Assembly: GCF_004353845.1 (NCBI RefSeq)
Contig: NZ_CP037864.1
Location: 3,038,001 to 3,102,000 of the forward strand
Direction of reading: 5' to 3'
Source of the DNA: Citrobacter arsenatis
Lineage (GTDB): Bacteria > Pseudomonadota > Gammaproteobacteria > Enterobacterales > Enterobacteriaceae
DNA length: 64,000 nt
The position numbers and the translations under genes were made by a program. Below are positions 6,752 to 16,249 of the stretch, in pieces (positions within the stretch are counted from its first letter, which is position 1; the number at the start of each line of letters is the position of its first letter). The notes beneath the pieces are model-generated. The model did not search any database. It was not told the origin of the DNA and was given only the letters and a program-made list of their open reading frames with translations.

Positions 6752-8800
6752 TTATTGACTGGTTGCGGGCTGTTCCGCTGGCTTTTCTTTTTCAAGATGC
6801 GCCAGGTCGAGCGCGATTTTTACCGTTTCATCCAGGTATGGATCCGGCTCCTGGTAATCCTTCGGCAGATCGTCCAGTTTCTTCAACAGTGGCTTGCCTT
6901 CACGCTTAAACCGATCGTTGATACGCGCCAGGCGCATTGCGTCGTCTTCATTATTCTCTTTCTCACGCTGAGCATAATTAAGAGAAGCAATGTTGCGCTT
7001 ATCCTTCATCGCGTTAAAACGCGCAATGTCCTTCATGATGTACTGGAACTCAGGATCGTTGGCAATACGCGCATTGTGCTCTTTCAGCAACTCAGGCCCA
7101 AACGGTGTCAGGTTATCTGATTTGGTGTAAGTCGCAGCATCAATGCTATCCCACGGCAGCGCGTTGTCTTCGAACTTCTCACCGGTTTCAGTTTCTTCAT
7201 TGCCTGTCGGCATGATGATGTCCGGCGTAACACCTTTACGCTGCGTACTCCCGCCGTTTACACGGTAGAATTTCTGGATCGTATACTGAACAGAACCCAG
7301 CGCCGGCCATTCCGGACGCAGCATCTGATCGTAAATACGGTTCAGTGAGCGATACTGCTGCACGGTGCCTTTCCCGAAGGTTGGTTCACCAACGATCAGC
7401 GCACGACCATAATCCTGCATTGCCGCGGCAAAAATCTCTGATGCCGAAGCACTGAAGCGGTCGACCAGCACTACCAGCGGGCCTTTGTAATACACAACGC
7501 CGTCGGTATCGCTGTCTTCACGCACTTTACCGTTATTGTCACGAACCTGAACCACGGGACCGGAAGGAATGAACAGACCTGAAAGCGAAACGGCTTCGGT
7601 CAGTGCTCCACCGCCGTTGGTGCGCAGATCGATGATGACACTGCTGACGTTCTGTTTTTCCAGCTTCTGCAACTGAACTTTGACATCATCCGTCAGCCCA
7701 ACATAGAAGCCTGGGATATCCAGTACACCAACTTTTTCTTTGCCAACGGTTTTCACGGACATTTTAACGGCGCGATCTTCGAGACGAATGCGTTCACGGG
7801 TTAACGTCACAATGCGCGTTTTGGTGCCTTTACCGGCAGGCAGGATTTCGAGGCGAACTTTGCTGCCCTTAGGTCCTTTGATTAGCGCCACAACGTCATC
7901 CAGACGCCAGCCAATCACGTCGACCATACCTTTTCCTGTCTGGCCTACGCCAACAATACGGTCGCCAACGCTTATCGCTTTGCTCTTGGCTGCCGGGCCA
8001 CCCGCTACCATAGAGTTAATGACGGTGTAGTCATCGTCCATTTGCAAAACCGCACCAATTCCTTCCAGAGACAGGCTCATTTCAGTATTGAACTGTTCGG
8101 TATTGCGTGGAGAAAGGTAGTTAGTATGCGGGTCGATTTCACGGGCGAAAGCGGTCATCGCCAACGAGAACACATCTTCGCTGTTGGTCTGTGCCAAACG
8201 GCGGATTGCAAACTTGTAACGACGCGTCAGGGTTTCACGAATTTCCGCATCGGTTTTACCGGTCAGCTTTAGACTGAGTTCGTCAAATTTAACCTTGCCA
8301 TCCCACAGCGCGTTAAGCTCTGCTTCGCTTTTCGGCCACGGAGCTTTGCTCCGGTCGAGGTTAAAGGTGTCGGTCCCGGTGAAATCCATTGGACGTGCCA
8401 GCACGCTTAATGCGTACTGATAACGTTCAAATCGGCGTTTCTGCGCCAGATTATAGAGATCGTAAAAGACATCCAGCTTGCCGCTGCGCAGTTCATCGCC
8501 GAGGACTGTTTTCTTTTTTGCATACTGTTCGATATCGCTCGCTAACAGCACATTGTGGCTGTAGTCGAGCAGATTCAAATAGCGGTCAAAAATTTTTGCC
8601 GAAAACGCCTGATCCAGATCGAACTGGCGATAGTGTGAACGCGTAAAACGCGAGGTCACACGTTCGCTTACCGTCGCATGCTGGGTTTCTTCCTTTAATA
8701 CGGGGATTTGATCGGCACGCGTGATGTCTTCTACAGCAAGTGCCTGGCCTGCTAATGCAAGCAGACCAGCTAACGCAGTAAGCCTAAAAAAAGTGTTCAT
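6752..8800 (-). CDS. prc: Periplasmic tail-specific protease Prc (Tsp)
   Basis: The 682-residue S41 protease starts at the ATG at 8800 (MNTFFRLTALAGLLALAGQALA), which gives a clean signal peptide and the E. coli length. An upstream in-frame start would add 16 residues without a signal. A PDZ domain (about 230-320, GIGAVLQMDDDYTVINSMVAGGPA) precedes the catalytic core with DRFSASASEIFAAAMQDYGRA (Ser nucleophile) and TFGKGTVQQ (Lys base). It degrades proteins with nonpolar C-termini, trims FtsI and, with NlpI, controls MepS. proQ lies immediately upstream with a 19-base gap, the usual proQ-prc operon. Confidence 0.98.
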   Translation of the reverse strand: MNTFFRLTALAGLLALAGQALAVEDITRADQIPVLKEETQHATVSERVTSRFTRSHYRQFDLDQAFSAKIFDRYLNLLDYSHNVLLASDIEQYAKKKTVLGDELRSGKLDVFYDLYNLAQKRRFERYQYALSVLARPMDFTGTDTFNLDRSKAPWPKSEAELNALWDGKVKFDELSLKLTGKTDAEIRETLTRRYKFAIRRLAQTNSEDVFSLAMTAFAREIDPHTNYLSPRNTEQFNTEMSLSLEGIGAVLQMDDDYTVINSMVAGGPAAKSKAISVGDRIVGVGQTGKGMVDVIGWRLDDVVALIKGPKGSKVRLEILPAGKGTKTRIVTLTRERIRLEDRAVKMSVKTVGKEKVGVLDIPGFYVGLTDDVKVQLQKLEKQNVSSVIIDLRTNGGGALTEAVSLSGLFIPSGPVVQVRDNNGKVREDSDTDGVVYYKGPLVVLVDRFSASASEIFAAAMQDYGRALIVGEPTFGKGTVQQYRSLNRIYDQMLRPEWPALGSVQYTIQKFYRVNGGSTQRKGVTPDIIMPTGNEETETGEKFEDNALPWDSIDAATYTKSDNLTPFGPELLKEHNARIANDPEFQYIMKDIARFNAMKDKRNIASLNYAQREKENNEDDAMRLARINDRFKREGKPLLKKLDDLPKDYQEPDPYLDETVKIALDLAHLEKEKPAEQPATSQ

Positions 8801-8819
8801 GCCAGGCCTGGCCTCCGTT

Positions 8820-9506
8820 TCAGAACACCAGGTGTTCTGCGCGTACAATCAAAGACATACCCGAATTCAGCTGTACACGGACGCCATCTTTGGTGATTTC
8901 TAATACGGTGGCATCCATCGCATTATTACCTGCTTTCACCTTCAGAGACTGCCCTACCGTCAGTACTGAAATATCAGAGACTGGGGTATGCTGTTCTTCA
9001 CGAGGAGCACGCGGTGCTTTTGCTGCTGGTTTTTCAGCGCGAGGTTTACGCTCTGCGCCTTCCTTACGACGCGGAGCAGGACGCGGCTTACGCTCACGAC
9101 GCGGTGCGTCTTCTTTTTCACCGGCAGCAGCGGCCGCTTCGCGTTTTTTCGCCTGTTGCTCTGCACGTTGCGCCTGAACGCGGGCTTTAGCTTCTTCCAG
9201 CTGTTTGCGCGCATGTTCAACGTGCTGCTCATCCAGCTCACCACAAGGGTTGCCGTCAAGATCGACACGCGTAGCGCCCAATTTAACGCCATACAGATAG
9301 CGCCAGCTTGAAGTATAGAGACGTAAGGCAGAGCGGAGCTGTGTCTTGCTGAGGTTCATTTCGCCCTCAACACGCTCTACCAGATCCTGAAAAATACCAA
9401 TTTTCAGTGGGCGCGCTTCGCCTTCCGCACTAAAACACTGCGGGAAGCGTTCGGCCAGAAACGCGATGACTTCTTTACTGCTATTCAACTTAGGTTGATT
9501 TTCCAT
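8820..9506 (-). CDS. proQ: RNA chaperone ProQ
   Basis: The 228-residue protein has an N-terminal FinO-like RNA-binding domain (about 5-120, with LYTSSWRYLYGVKLGATRVDLDG). A long basic Lys/Arg/Ala/Pro linker (about 125-175) and a C-terminal Tudor-like domain (about 178-228, ALNSGMSLIVRAEHLVF-type ending) follow. ProQ is a global binder of structured small RNAs and mRNA 3' ends in enteric bacteria and is needed for full ProP osmoprotectant transport. The E. coli form is 232 residues, and the difference lies in the linker. It is the first gene of the proQ-prc operon. Confidence 0.97.
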   Translation of the reverse strand: MENQPKLNSSKEVIAFLAERFPQCFSAEGEARPLKIGIFQDLVERVEGEMNLSKTQLRSALRLYTSSWRYLYGVKLGATRVDLDGNPCGELDEQHVEHARKQLEEAKARVQAQRAEQQAKKREAAAAAGEKEDAPRRERKPRPAPRRKEGAERKPRAEKPAAKAPRAPREEQHTPVSDISVLTVGQSLKVKAGNNAMDATVLEITKDGVRVQLNSGMSLIVRAEHLVF

Positions 9507-9602
9507 GAAATTTCCTGATTACAACGGACGTAGCCAACAAGCGCAGGCATGAACAGGCGACATTATAATGACGTCATCAGTAATTGCTACGTTATCCGTT
9601 GA

Positions 9603-10100
9603 TTATCCTGCGACGTGCGCAAAGAATTTTTTGTAATCCGTCGTTGCAAGCACGGTTTCAAGCTGTGCCACCAGCGTTCGCAGCCCCTGCTCATCTTCCT
9701 CAGTAAAGCGGCCAAACGCCGTACTATCGATATCCAGCACGCCGATTATCTGATTTTCGACGGTGATTGGTAGGACGATTTCAGCATTGCTGGCGGCATC
9801 ACATGCGATATGCCCGTCAAAAGCATGAACGTCTTCAATGCGCTGTACCTGGTTCTGCGCAACCGCGGTACCGCACACACCGCGCCCTACCGGGATTCGC
9901 ACGCAGGCGATTTTGCCCTGAAAGGGGCCTAGCACCAGCGTATCGTTTTCGAGCAGATAAAAACCGGCCCAGTTTACTTCTGCAAGACGCTCGTACAACA
10001 ATGCGCTGGTATTCGCCAGCGTTGCCAGAAAACTGGTCTCACCTGCCATTAATGCCTGAAAATCACGGTTCAGATCCGTGTATAGCTCTATTTTGTTCAT
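9603..10100 (-). CDS. msrC: Free methionine-(R)-sulfoxide reductase MsrC
   Basis: The 165-residue stand-alone GAF-domain enzyme reduces free Met-R-O in the cytosol with thioredoxin. Three cysteines expected for catalysis and resolution are visible in order: IACVRIPVG, GRGVCGTAVA and GHIACDAAS. These correspond to the E. coli residues at about 84, 94 and 118. Length matches YebR/MsrC. It is divergent from letA across 128 bases. Confidence 0.95.
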   Translation of the reverse strand: MNKIELYTDLNRDFQALMAGETSFLATLANTSALLYERLAEVNWAGFYLLENDTLVLGPFQGKIACVRIPVGRGVCGTAVAQNQVQRIEDVHAFDGHIACDAASNAEIVLPITVENQIIGVLDIDSTAFGRFTEEDEQGLRTLVAQLETVLATTDYKKFFAHVAG

Positions 10101-10228
10101 TATGTAATCACTTAGTTGTCTTACTTAAAACTGCAGCCTACTAAAATAAACATTAAATGCGTAAATGCTCAAGATCATTCCCGTCATGAGTTAAGATAAC
10201 ATTACTTCAACAATTTGATTCGCGATAC

Positions 10229-11512
10229 ATGGCCTTAACGACACCACGCATCACGCCGAGTAAAAAAATAGCCATCAGGTCCATTGGTGATGCACTTCCC
10301 CGTGCCCATTACCATCGCTGCCCTGAATGTGACCTGATCTTTAGCTTGCCTAAAATGCGTTCACATCAAAGTGCCTTCTGCCCACGCTGTCAGGCAAAAA
10401 TTCGTGACGGGCGCGACTGGTCATTAACACGACTGGCGGCAATGGCTTTCACCATGCTGCTGCTGATGCCCTTTGCCTGGGGAGAGCCGCTGTTGCACAT
10501 CTTTTTATTAGGTGTGCGCATTGACGCAAATGTGCTGCAAGGCATCTGGCAAATGACCCGCCAGGGCGATCCTCTTACCGCATCATTCGTGCTATTTTGC
10601 GTTGCTGGCGCGCCAATCATTCTCGTGACATCAATCGCTTATCTTTGGTTTGGCAATATTCTTGGGATGAACCTGCGCCCGGTGTTACTCATGCTGGAAA
10701 GACTCAAAGAGTGGGTGATGCTTGATATCTATCTGGTTGGCATTGGCGTCGCATCGATCAAAGTTCAGGACTATGCTTTTTTGCAACCTGGTGTGGGACT
10801 GTTTGCTTTTATTGCGCTGGTAATCCTCAGCATTTTGACGCTGTCACACCTCAATGTAGAGCAGCTTTGGGACCGTTTTTACCCGCAAAGACCGGCCCGT
10901 CGGCCCGATGAAAAGCTCCGCGTCTGCCTTGGCTGCCACTTTACTGGTTATCCGGACGCCCGGGGACGCTGTCCTCGTTGCCATATCCCGTTGCGCTGGC
11001 GCAGGAATCAAAGTATCCAAAAGTGTTGGGCGGCTCTGCTGGCCTCGGTGGTCCTGCTTTTGCCTGCTAACCTGCTGCCTATCTCGGTAATTTATGTCAA
11101 CGGCGGCCGGCAGGAAGACACGATCCTGTCAGGCATAATGTCTCTGGCGAACAGTAACATCGGCGTGGCAGCGATCGTTTTTATCGCCAGTATTCTGGTG
11201 CCATTCACCAAAGTGATTGTGATGTTTACGTTACTCATCAGCATCCAATTTAAATGTGAGCAAGGATTGCGTACCCGCATCAAACTGCTGCGCATAGTGA
11301 CCTGGATTGGTCGCTGGTCGATGCTGGATCTCTTTGTTATCGCTTTAACCATGTCGCTGATTAATCGCGATCAGATACTTGCTTTTACTATGGGACCGGC
11401 TGCGTTTTATTTCGGCGCAGCGGTAATATTGACTATTCTTGCAGTGGAATGGCTGGACAGCCGCTTACTTTGGGATGCACATGAGTCAGGAAACGCCCGC
11501 TTCGCAGACTGA
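10229..11512 (+). CDS. letA: Lipid-transport membrane protein LetA (PqiA family)
   Basis: The 427-residue protein has two repeated PqiA-like halves. Each starts with a zinc-ribbon pair of CxxC motifs (CPECDLIF...CPRCQAK at about 33-55; CLGCHFTG...CPRCHIPLRW at about 228-255) followed by four membrane helices. LetA sits in the inner membrane and is thought to feed lipids into the LetB periplasmic tunnel. The letB start overlaps the last 32 bases, so the two are translationally coupled. Older name yebS. Confidence 0.95.
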   Translation: MALTTPRITPSKKIAIRSIGDALPRAHYHRCPECDLIFSLPKMRSHQSAFCPRCQAKIRDGRDWSLTRLAAMAFTMLLLMPFAWGEPLLHIFLLGVRIDANVLQGIWQMTRQGDPLTASFVLFCVAGAPIILVTSIAYLWFGNILGMNLRPVLLMLERLKEWVMLDIYLVGIGVASIKVQDYAFLQPGVGLFAFIALVILSILTLSHLNVEQLWDRFYPQRPARRPDEKLRVCLGCHFTGYPDARGRCPRCHIPLRWRRNQSIQKCWAALLASVVLLLPANLLPISVIYVNGGRQEDTILSGIMSLANSNIGVAAIVFIASILVPFTKVIVMFTLLISIQFKCEQGLRTRIKLLRIVTWIGRWSMLDLFVIALTMSLINRDQILAFTMGPAAFYFGAAVILTILAVEWLDSRLLWDAHESGNARFAD

Positions 11513-14114
11513 AGCGCAGATTAAAACAAAACGCCGTATCTCTCCGTTCTGGCTACTGCCGTTCATCGCACTGATGATTGCAGGTTGGCTTATCTGGGGA
11601 AGCTATGAAGATCGCGGCAATACCGTAACCATTGACTTTATGTCTGCGGACGGCATTGTGCCGGGCCGTACTCCTGTTCGTTATCAGGGCGTTGAAGTGG
11701 GCACGGTGCAGGATATCAACCTCAGCAAAGATCTGCGCAAAATTGAAGTCCGCGTCAGTATCAAATCGAGCATGAAAGATGCTCTGCGCAAAGAAACCCA
11801 GTTCTGGCTGGTCACGCCAAAAGCGTCACTGGCCGGGGTTTCTGGTCTGGATGCATTGGTTGGCGGCAACTATATCGGCATGATGCCCGGAACCGGTGAG
11901 GAAGAAGATCATTTCGTCGCCCTCGACACTCAGCCCAAGTATCGTCTGGATAATGGCGATTTAATGCTGCATCTGCGGGCCCCTGATCTCGGTTCGCTCA
12001 ATAGCGGTTCGCTGGTTTATTTCCGTAAGATTCCGGTAGGTCGGGTGTATGACTACACCATCAACCCAAATCATCAGGGTGTGACCATCGACGTGCTGAT
12101 CGAACGTCGTTTTACCAATCTGGTGAAAAAAGGCAGTCGCTTCTGGAACGTCTCCGGTGTGAATGCGGATGTCAGCCTTAGCGGTGCGAAGATCAAGCTG
12201 GAAAGCCTGGCGGCGCTGGTCAACGGTGCCATTGCTTTTGATTCACCCGAAGACTCAAAACCGGCTGCGGCAGACGACACGTTTGGTCTATATCAGGATC
12301 TCGCACACAGCCAACGCGGGGTGATCGTCAAGCTTGATTTACCCAGCGGAGACGGACTCAAAGCAGGCTCAACGTCGCTGATGTATCAAGGATTAGAAGT
12401 CGGTCAACTGACCAAACTGGATTTAAATCCCGGTGGTAAAGTCACCGGCGAAATGACGGTTGATCCCAGCGTCGTTACGCTGCTGCGCGACAACACACGT
12501 ATTGAATTACATAGCCCTAAATTATCGTTAAGCGATGCGAATCTCAGTTCACTGCTGACGGGTAAAACCTTCGAATTGGTCCCCGGTGAAGGCGAGCCGC
12601 GTAATCAGTTTGCCGTGATCCCCGCTGAGCAATCTCTGTTACATGACCCAGGCGTCATGACGTTTACGCTGACTGCACCGGAGAGTTACGGTATTGATGC
12701 CGGCCAGCCGTTGATTCTCCACGGCGTGCAGGTCGGTCAGGTGATTGAGCGGACGCTCTCAAGCAAAGGTGTCTCATTCACTGTTGCCATCGAACCGCAG
12801 CATCGCGATCTGGTGCAGGGTGACAGTAAATTCGTGGTTAACAGTCGGGTCGATATCAAAGTCGGACTGGATGGCGTGGAGTTCCTCGGTGCCAGCGCCA
12901 GTGAGTGGATAAGCGGCGGCATTCGTATTTTACCTGGCACTAAAGGGGAAATGAAAAAAAGCTACCCGCTGTACGCCAACCTGGAAAAAGCGATTGAAAA
13001 CAGCCTGAGCGATCTGCCAACCACTACGGTCAGCCTGAGCGCTGAAACGCTGCCGGATGTGCAGGCCGGCTCGGTGGTGCTGTACCGCAAATTCGAGGTC
13101 GGTGAAGTGATTAGCGTTCGTCCTCGTGCCGATGCGTTTGATATCGATCTGCATATCAAACCGGAATATCGCAATTTGTTGACCAGCAACAGCGTGTTCT
13201 GGGCCGAAGGTGGGGCAAAAGTGCAGCTTAACGGTAGCGGTTTGACCGTACAGGCATCTCCCCTTTCGCGGGCGCTCAAAGGGGCGATTAGCTTCGATAA
13301 CTTAAGCGGAGCAAGCGCCAGTCAACGCAAGGGCGACAAGCGGATTCTGTATGCTTCCGAAACCGCCGCGCGTGCGGTGGGCGGCCAAATAACCCTGCAC
13401 GCGTTCGATGCCGGTAAACTCGCTGCCGGTATGCCAATTCGCTACCTGGGAATTGATATCGGCCAGATCCAGACGCTTGAGCTAATCACCGCCCGCAACG
13501 AAGTTCAGGCAAAAGCGGTTCTGTATCCGGAATACGTGCAGACCTTTGCCCGAAGCGGCACCCGTTTCTCGGTGATCACACCGCAAATTTCGGCGGCAGG
13601 CGTAGAGCATCTGGACACGATCTTACAGCCGTATATTAACGTTGAACCTGGACGCGGCAACCCACGCCGTGATTTTGAACTGCAGGAAGCGACTATTACC
13701 GATTCTCGTTACCTCGATGGTCTGAGCATTGTGGTGGAAGCGCCGGAAGCCGGTTCGCTGAATATCGGTACCCCGGTCCTGTTCAGAGGCATTGAAGTGG
13801 GGACCGTCACCGGGCTGACGCTGGGTTCGCTTTCTGACCGTGTGATGGTTGCCATGCGCATTAGCCAACGCTATCAGCATCTGGTGCGCAACAACTCCGT
13901 GTTCTGGCTGGCATCCGGATACAATCTCGACTTCGGTTTGACCGGCGGTGTCGTGAAGACCGGCACCTTTAACCAGTTCATTCGCGGCGGTATCGCCTTC
14001 GCTACGCCGCCGGGTACGCCACTGGCCCCGAAAGCGCAGGCAGGTAAACACTTCCTGCTGCTCGAAAGCGAACCAAAAGAGTGGCGTGAATGGGGCACCG
14101 CCCTGCCACGTTAA
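11481..14114 (+). CDS. letB: MCE-family lipid-transport tunnel LetB
   Basis: The 877-residue protein has one N-terminal membrane anchor (about residues 22-42, FWLLPFIALMIAGWLIWGS) followed by seven MCE domains. Their signature turns are visible at roughly residues 64 (TPVRYQGVEVG), 176 (SLVYFRKIPVG), 296 (SLMYQGLEVG), 409 (QPLILHGVQVG), 529 (SVVLYRKFEVG), 650 (MPIRYLGIDIG) and 763 (TPVLFRGIEVG). The spacing of about 115 residues fits one domain each. LetB forms a hexameric tube spanning the periplasm. The start MSQETP at 11481 matches the family, and an in-frame upstream start would only add a tail inside letA. Older name yebT. Confidence 0.96.
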   Translation: MSQETPASQTEAQIKTKRRISPFWLLPFIALMIAGWLIWGSYEDRGNTVTIDFMSADGIVPGRTPVRYQGVEVGTVQDINLSKDLRKIEVRVSIKSSMKDALRKETQFWLVTPKASLAGVSGLDALVGGNYIGMMPGTGEEEDHFVALDTQPKYRLDNGDLMLHLRAPDLGSLNSGSLVYFRKIPVGRVYDYTINPNHQGVTIDVLIERRFTNLVKKGSRFWNVSGVNADVSLSGAKIKLESLAALVNGAIAFDSPEDSKPAAADDTFGLYQDLAHSQRGVIVKLDLPSGDGLKAGSTSLMYQGLEVGQLTKLDLNPGGKVTGEMTVDPSVVTLLRDNTRIELHSPKLSLSDANLSSLLTGKTFELVPGEGEPRNQFAVIPAEQSLLHDPGVMTFTLTAPESYGIDAGQPLILHGVQVGQVIERTLSSKGVSFTVAIEPQHRDLVQGDSKFVVNSRVDIKVGLDGVEFLGASASEWISGGIRILPGTKGEMKKSYPLYANLEKAIENSLSDLPTTTVSLSAETLPDVQAGSVVLYRKFEVGEVISVRPRADAFDIDLHIKPEYRNLLTSNSVFWAEGGAKVQLNGSGLTVQASPLSRALKGAISFDNLSGASASQRKGDKRILYASETAARAVGGQITLHAFDAGKLAAGMPIRYLGIDIGQIQTLELITARNEVQAKAVLYPEYVQTFARSGTRFSVITPQISAAGVEHLDTILQPYINVEPGRGNPRRDFELQEATITDSRYLDGLSIVVEAPEAGSLNIGTPVLFRGIEVGTVTGLTLGSLSDRVMVAMRISQRYQHLVRNNSVFWLASGYNLDFGLTGGVVKTGTFNQFIRGGIAFATPPGTPLAPKAQAGKHFLLLESEPKEWREWGTALPR

Positions 14115-14196
14115 TGTATCCACTGCTCCGGCGCGAGTACGTACGCCGGAGCAGTTATGCTACACTGCGCACCTGTTTTTTTGCCGGTGGTATCAA

Positions 14197-15618
14197 GTGG
14201 CTTATTTTCCCGACGCCTTTCTGACTCAAATGCGTGAAGCAATGCCTTCCACGCTCTCATTCGATGATTTTCTCGCTGCCTGTCAGCGTCCGCTGCGCCG
14301 TAGTATCCGCGTTAATACGCTGAAAATCTCCGTTGCCGACTTCCTCACTCTGACAGCGCCTTACAACTGGTCACTGACTCCGGTTCCCTGGTGTGCTGAA
14401 GGTTTCTGGATCGAACGTGATGATGAAGAGTCAGTCCCGCTCGGCAGCACCGCTGAGCATTTGAGCGGTCTGTTTTATATTCAGGAAGCCAGTTCCATGC
14501 TGCCGGTCGCCGCGCTGTTTGCCGAAGGCAATACCCCGGAACGCGTGATGGATGTCGCGGCAGCCCCCGGCTCCAAAACCACGCAAATTGCCGCAAAAAT
14601 GAATAATCAGGGTGCGATTCTGGCAAATGAGTTTTCCGCCAGTCGGGTCAAAGTCCTGCATGCCAATATCAGCCGGTGCGGGATAGCCAATGTCGCGCTA
14701 ACCCACTTTGACGGCCGGGTATTTGGCGCAGCATTGCCAGAAGCTTTCGATGCCATTTTGCTGGACGCCCCGTGTTCCGGTGAAGGCGTGGTGCGTAAAG
14801 ACCCCGATGCGCTAAAAAACTGGTCGCCAGAAAGTAATCTGGAAATTGCAGCAACCCAGCGTGAGCTGCTCGACAGCGCCTTCCATGCCCTGCGTCCTGG
14901 CGGCACGTTGGTCTATTCAACCTGTACGCTTAACCGTGATGAAAATGAAAACGTCATGCAGTGGTTGATTGAGACCTACCCGGATGCCGTCGAGTTTTTA
15001 CCACTCGGCGATCTATTCCCGGAGGCCGAACGTGCCCTGACGCCGGAAGGATTCCTGCATGTGTTCCCGCAGATCTACGATTGCGAAGGTTTTTTCGTTG
15101 CGCGGTTGCGCAAAACTGCCGCAATCCCTGCACTCCCTGCGCCGAAATATAAAGTCGGTAACTTCCCGTTCAGTCCGCTTAAAGGACGTGAATCTGTGCT
15201 TGTGACGCAGGCCGCTAACGCTAATGGCTTGCAGTGGGCAGACACTCTGCGCCTGTGGCAGCGTGATAAAGAAATTTGGCTGTTTCCAGGCGAGATAGAA
15301 CCCCTGATCGGCAAAGTCCGCTTTTCCCGACTTGGGGTCAAACTGGCTGAAACACACAATAAAGGGTACCGCTGGCAGCATGAAGCCGTAATCGCTCTCG
15401 CCAATCCAAATCACAGCCATGCGTTCGAACTGACCCTTACCGAAGCCGAAGAGTGGTACCGCGGTCGAGATGTTTACCCGCACACTGCGCCAGCCACCGA
15501 CGACGTGCTGGTTACGTTCCAGCACCAGCCGATCGGCCTGGCAAAACGTATTGGTTCGCGATTAAAGAATAGCTATCCACGCGATCTTGTCCGGGATGGC
15601 AAACTCTTTACAGGATAA
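14197..15618 (+). CDS. rsmF: 16S rRNA m5C1407 methyltransferase RsmF
   Basis: This is an S-adenosylmethionine-dependent RNA (cytosine-5) methyltransferase of the NOL1/NOP2/Sun type. The AdoMet-binding region MDVAAAPGSKTTQIA, motif IV DAPCSGEGVVRKDPDAL and the nucleophile motif YSTCTLN are all present. A C-terminal PUA-like region ends LKNSYPRDLVRDGKLFTG. It methylates C1407 of 16S rRNA in the 30S subunit. The start is uncertain: I choose the GTG at 14197 (473 aa, VAYFPDAFLTQM), because E. coli begins MAQHTVYFPDAFLTQM with 479 aa. No in-frame ATG is close, and the far upstream one lies inside letB. Confidence 0.93.
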   Translation: MAYFPDAFLTQMREAMPSTLSFDDFLAACQRPLRRSIRVNTLKISVADFLTLTAPYNWSLTPVPWCAEGFWIERDDEESVPLGSTAEHLSGLFYIQEASSMLPVAALFAEGNTPERVMDVAAAPGSKTTQIAAKMNNQGAILANEFSASRVKVLHANISRCGIANVALTHFDGRVFGAALPEAFDAILLDAPCSGEGVVRKDPDALKNWSPESNLEIAATQRELLDSAFHALRPGGTLVYSTCTLNRDENENVMQWLIETYPDAVEFLPLGDLFPEAERALTPEGFLHVFPQIYDCEGFFVARLRKTAAIPALPAPKYKVGNFPFSPLKGRESVLVTQAANANGLQWADTLRLWQRDKEIWLFPGEIEPLIGKVRFSRLGVKLAETHNKGYRWQHEAVIALANPNHSHAFELTLTEAEEWYRGRDVYPHTAPATDDVLVTFQHQPIGLAKRIGSRLKNSYPRDLVRDGKLFTG

Positions 15619-15718
15619 CGCACGTTTTTACTGGCACTTTTGCTAACGTTGACTACGCTGAAAAATGGACGACCTAACTGGTCGTACCACAATCAGCAAA
15701 TCAACGGAGAGCACGATG

Positions 15719-15955
15719 ATGAAAACCAGTGTGCGCATTGGCGCTTTTGAAATCGACGACGCCGAGTTACATGGCGAATCGCCGGGGGACCGAACGTTAA
15801 CCATTCCGTGTAAATCCGACCCGGATTTATGTATGCAACTGGACGCCTGGGATGCCGACACCAGCGTCCCGGCCCTTCTTAATGGGGAACACTCGGTTCT
15901 ATTTCGTCAACACTACGATCGTAAGTCAGATGCCTGGATCATGCGCCTTGCCTGA
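15719..15955 (+). CDS. yebV: Conserved small protein YebV
   Basis: The 78-residue protein starts MKTSVRIGAFEIDDAELHGE and ends SDAWIMRLA, matching E. coli YebV. The second of two consecutive ATG codons (15716 and 15719) gives the family start, with GGAGA upstream. It has no membrane segment or signal peptide. The family (DUF1480) has no known function. A hairpin follows within 10 bases. Confidence 0.9.
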   Translation: MKTSVRIGAFEIDDAELHGESPGDRTLTIPCKSDPDLCMQLDAWDADTSVPALLNGEHSVLFRQHYDRKSDAWIMRLA

Positions 15956-15964
15956 TTCAAAAAG

Positions 15965-15989
15965 AACCCGTCGCCAGACGGGTTATTTC
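15965..15989 (+). terminator. Probable terminator after yebV
   Basis: An 8-base-pair stem AACCCGTC-GCCA-GACGGGTT lies 9 bases after the yebV stop. The T-tract is poor (ATTTCC), so termination may be partial. Confidence 0.45.
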
Positions 15990-16057
15990 CTGGTTAATTT
16001 CCCTCATCTATCAACATCTTCTACACTACAGGTATGGCTTTACCCTTTGAGGATGGA

Positions 16058-16249
16058 ATGTTCACGCTGGTTCTTTTTGTGTGCTACCTGGATGGCGGTT
16101 GTGAAGATATCGTGGTCGATGTCTACAAAACTGAGCAGCAGTGCCTGATATCGATGGACGATCAGCGTATTCGCAACGGCGGATGTTTACCCGCGGATGA
16201 CTATATCGACAGCTTCTGGCGTCCGGCCCAGGAGTACAGCGATTTTTGA
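16058..16249 (+). CDS. yebW: Conserved small protein YebW
   Basis: The 63-residue frame starts MFTLVLFVCYLDGGCEDIVVD and ends WRPAQEYSDF, matching E. coli YebW. It contains four cysteines in a short span (VCYLDGGCED, EQQCL, GGCLP), which suggests disulfides or metal binding. The hydrophobic start is too short for a clear anchor. Function is unknown. Its stop codon abuts the stop codon of convergent pphA with no gap. An in-frame ATG 24 bases upstream is not conserved. Confidence 0.87.
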   Translation: MFTLVLFVCYLDGGCEDIVVDVYKTEQQCLISMDDQRIRNGGCLPADDYIDSFWRPAQEYSDF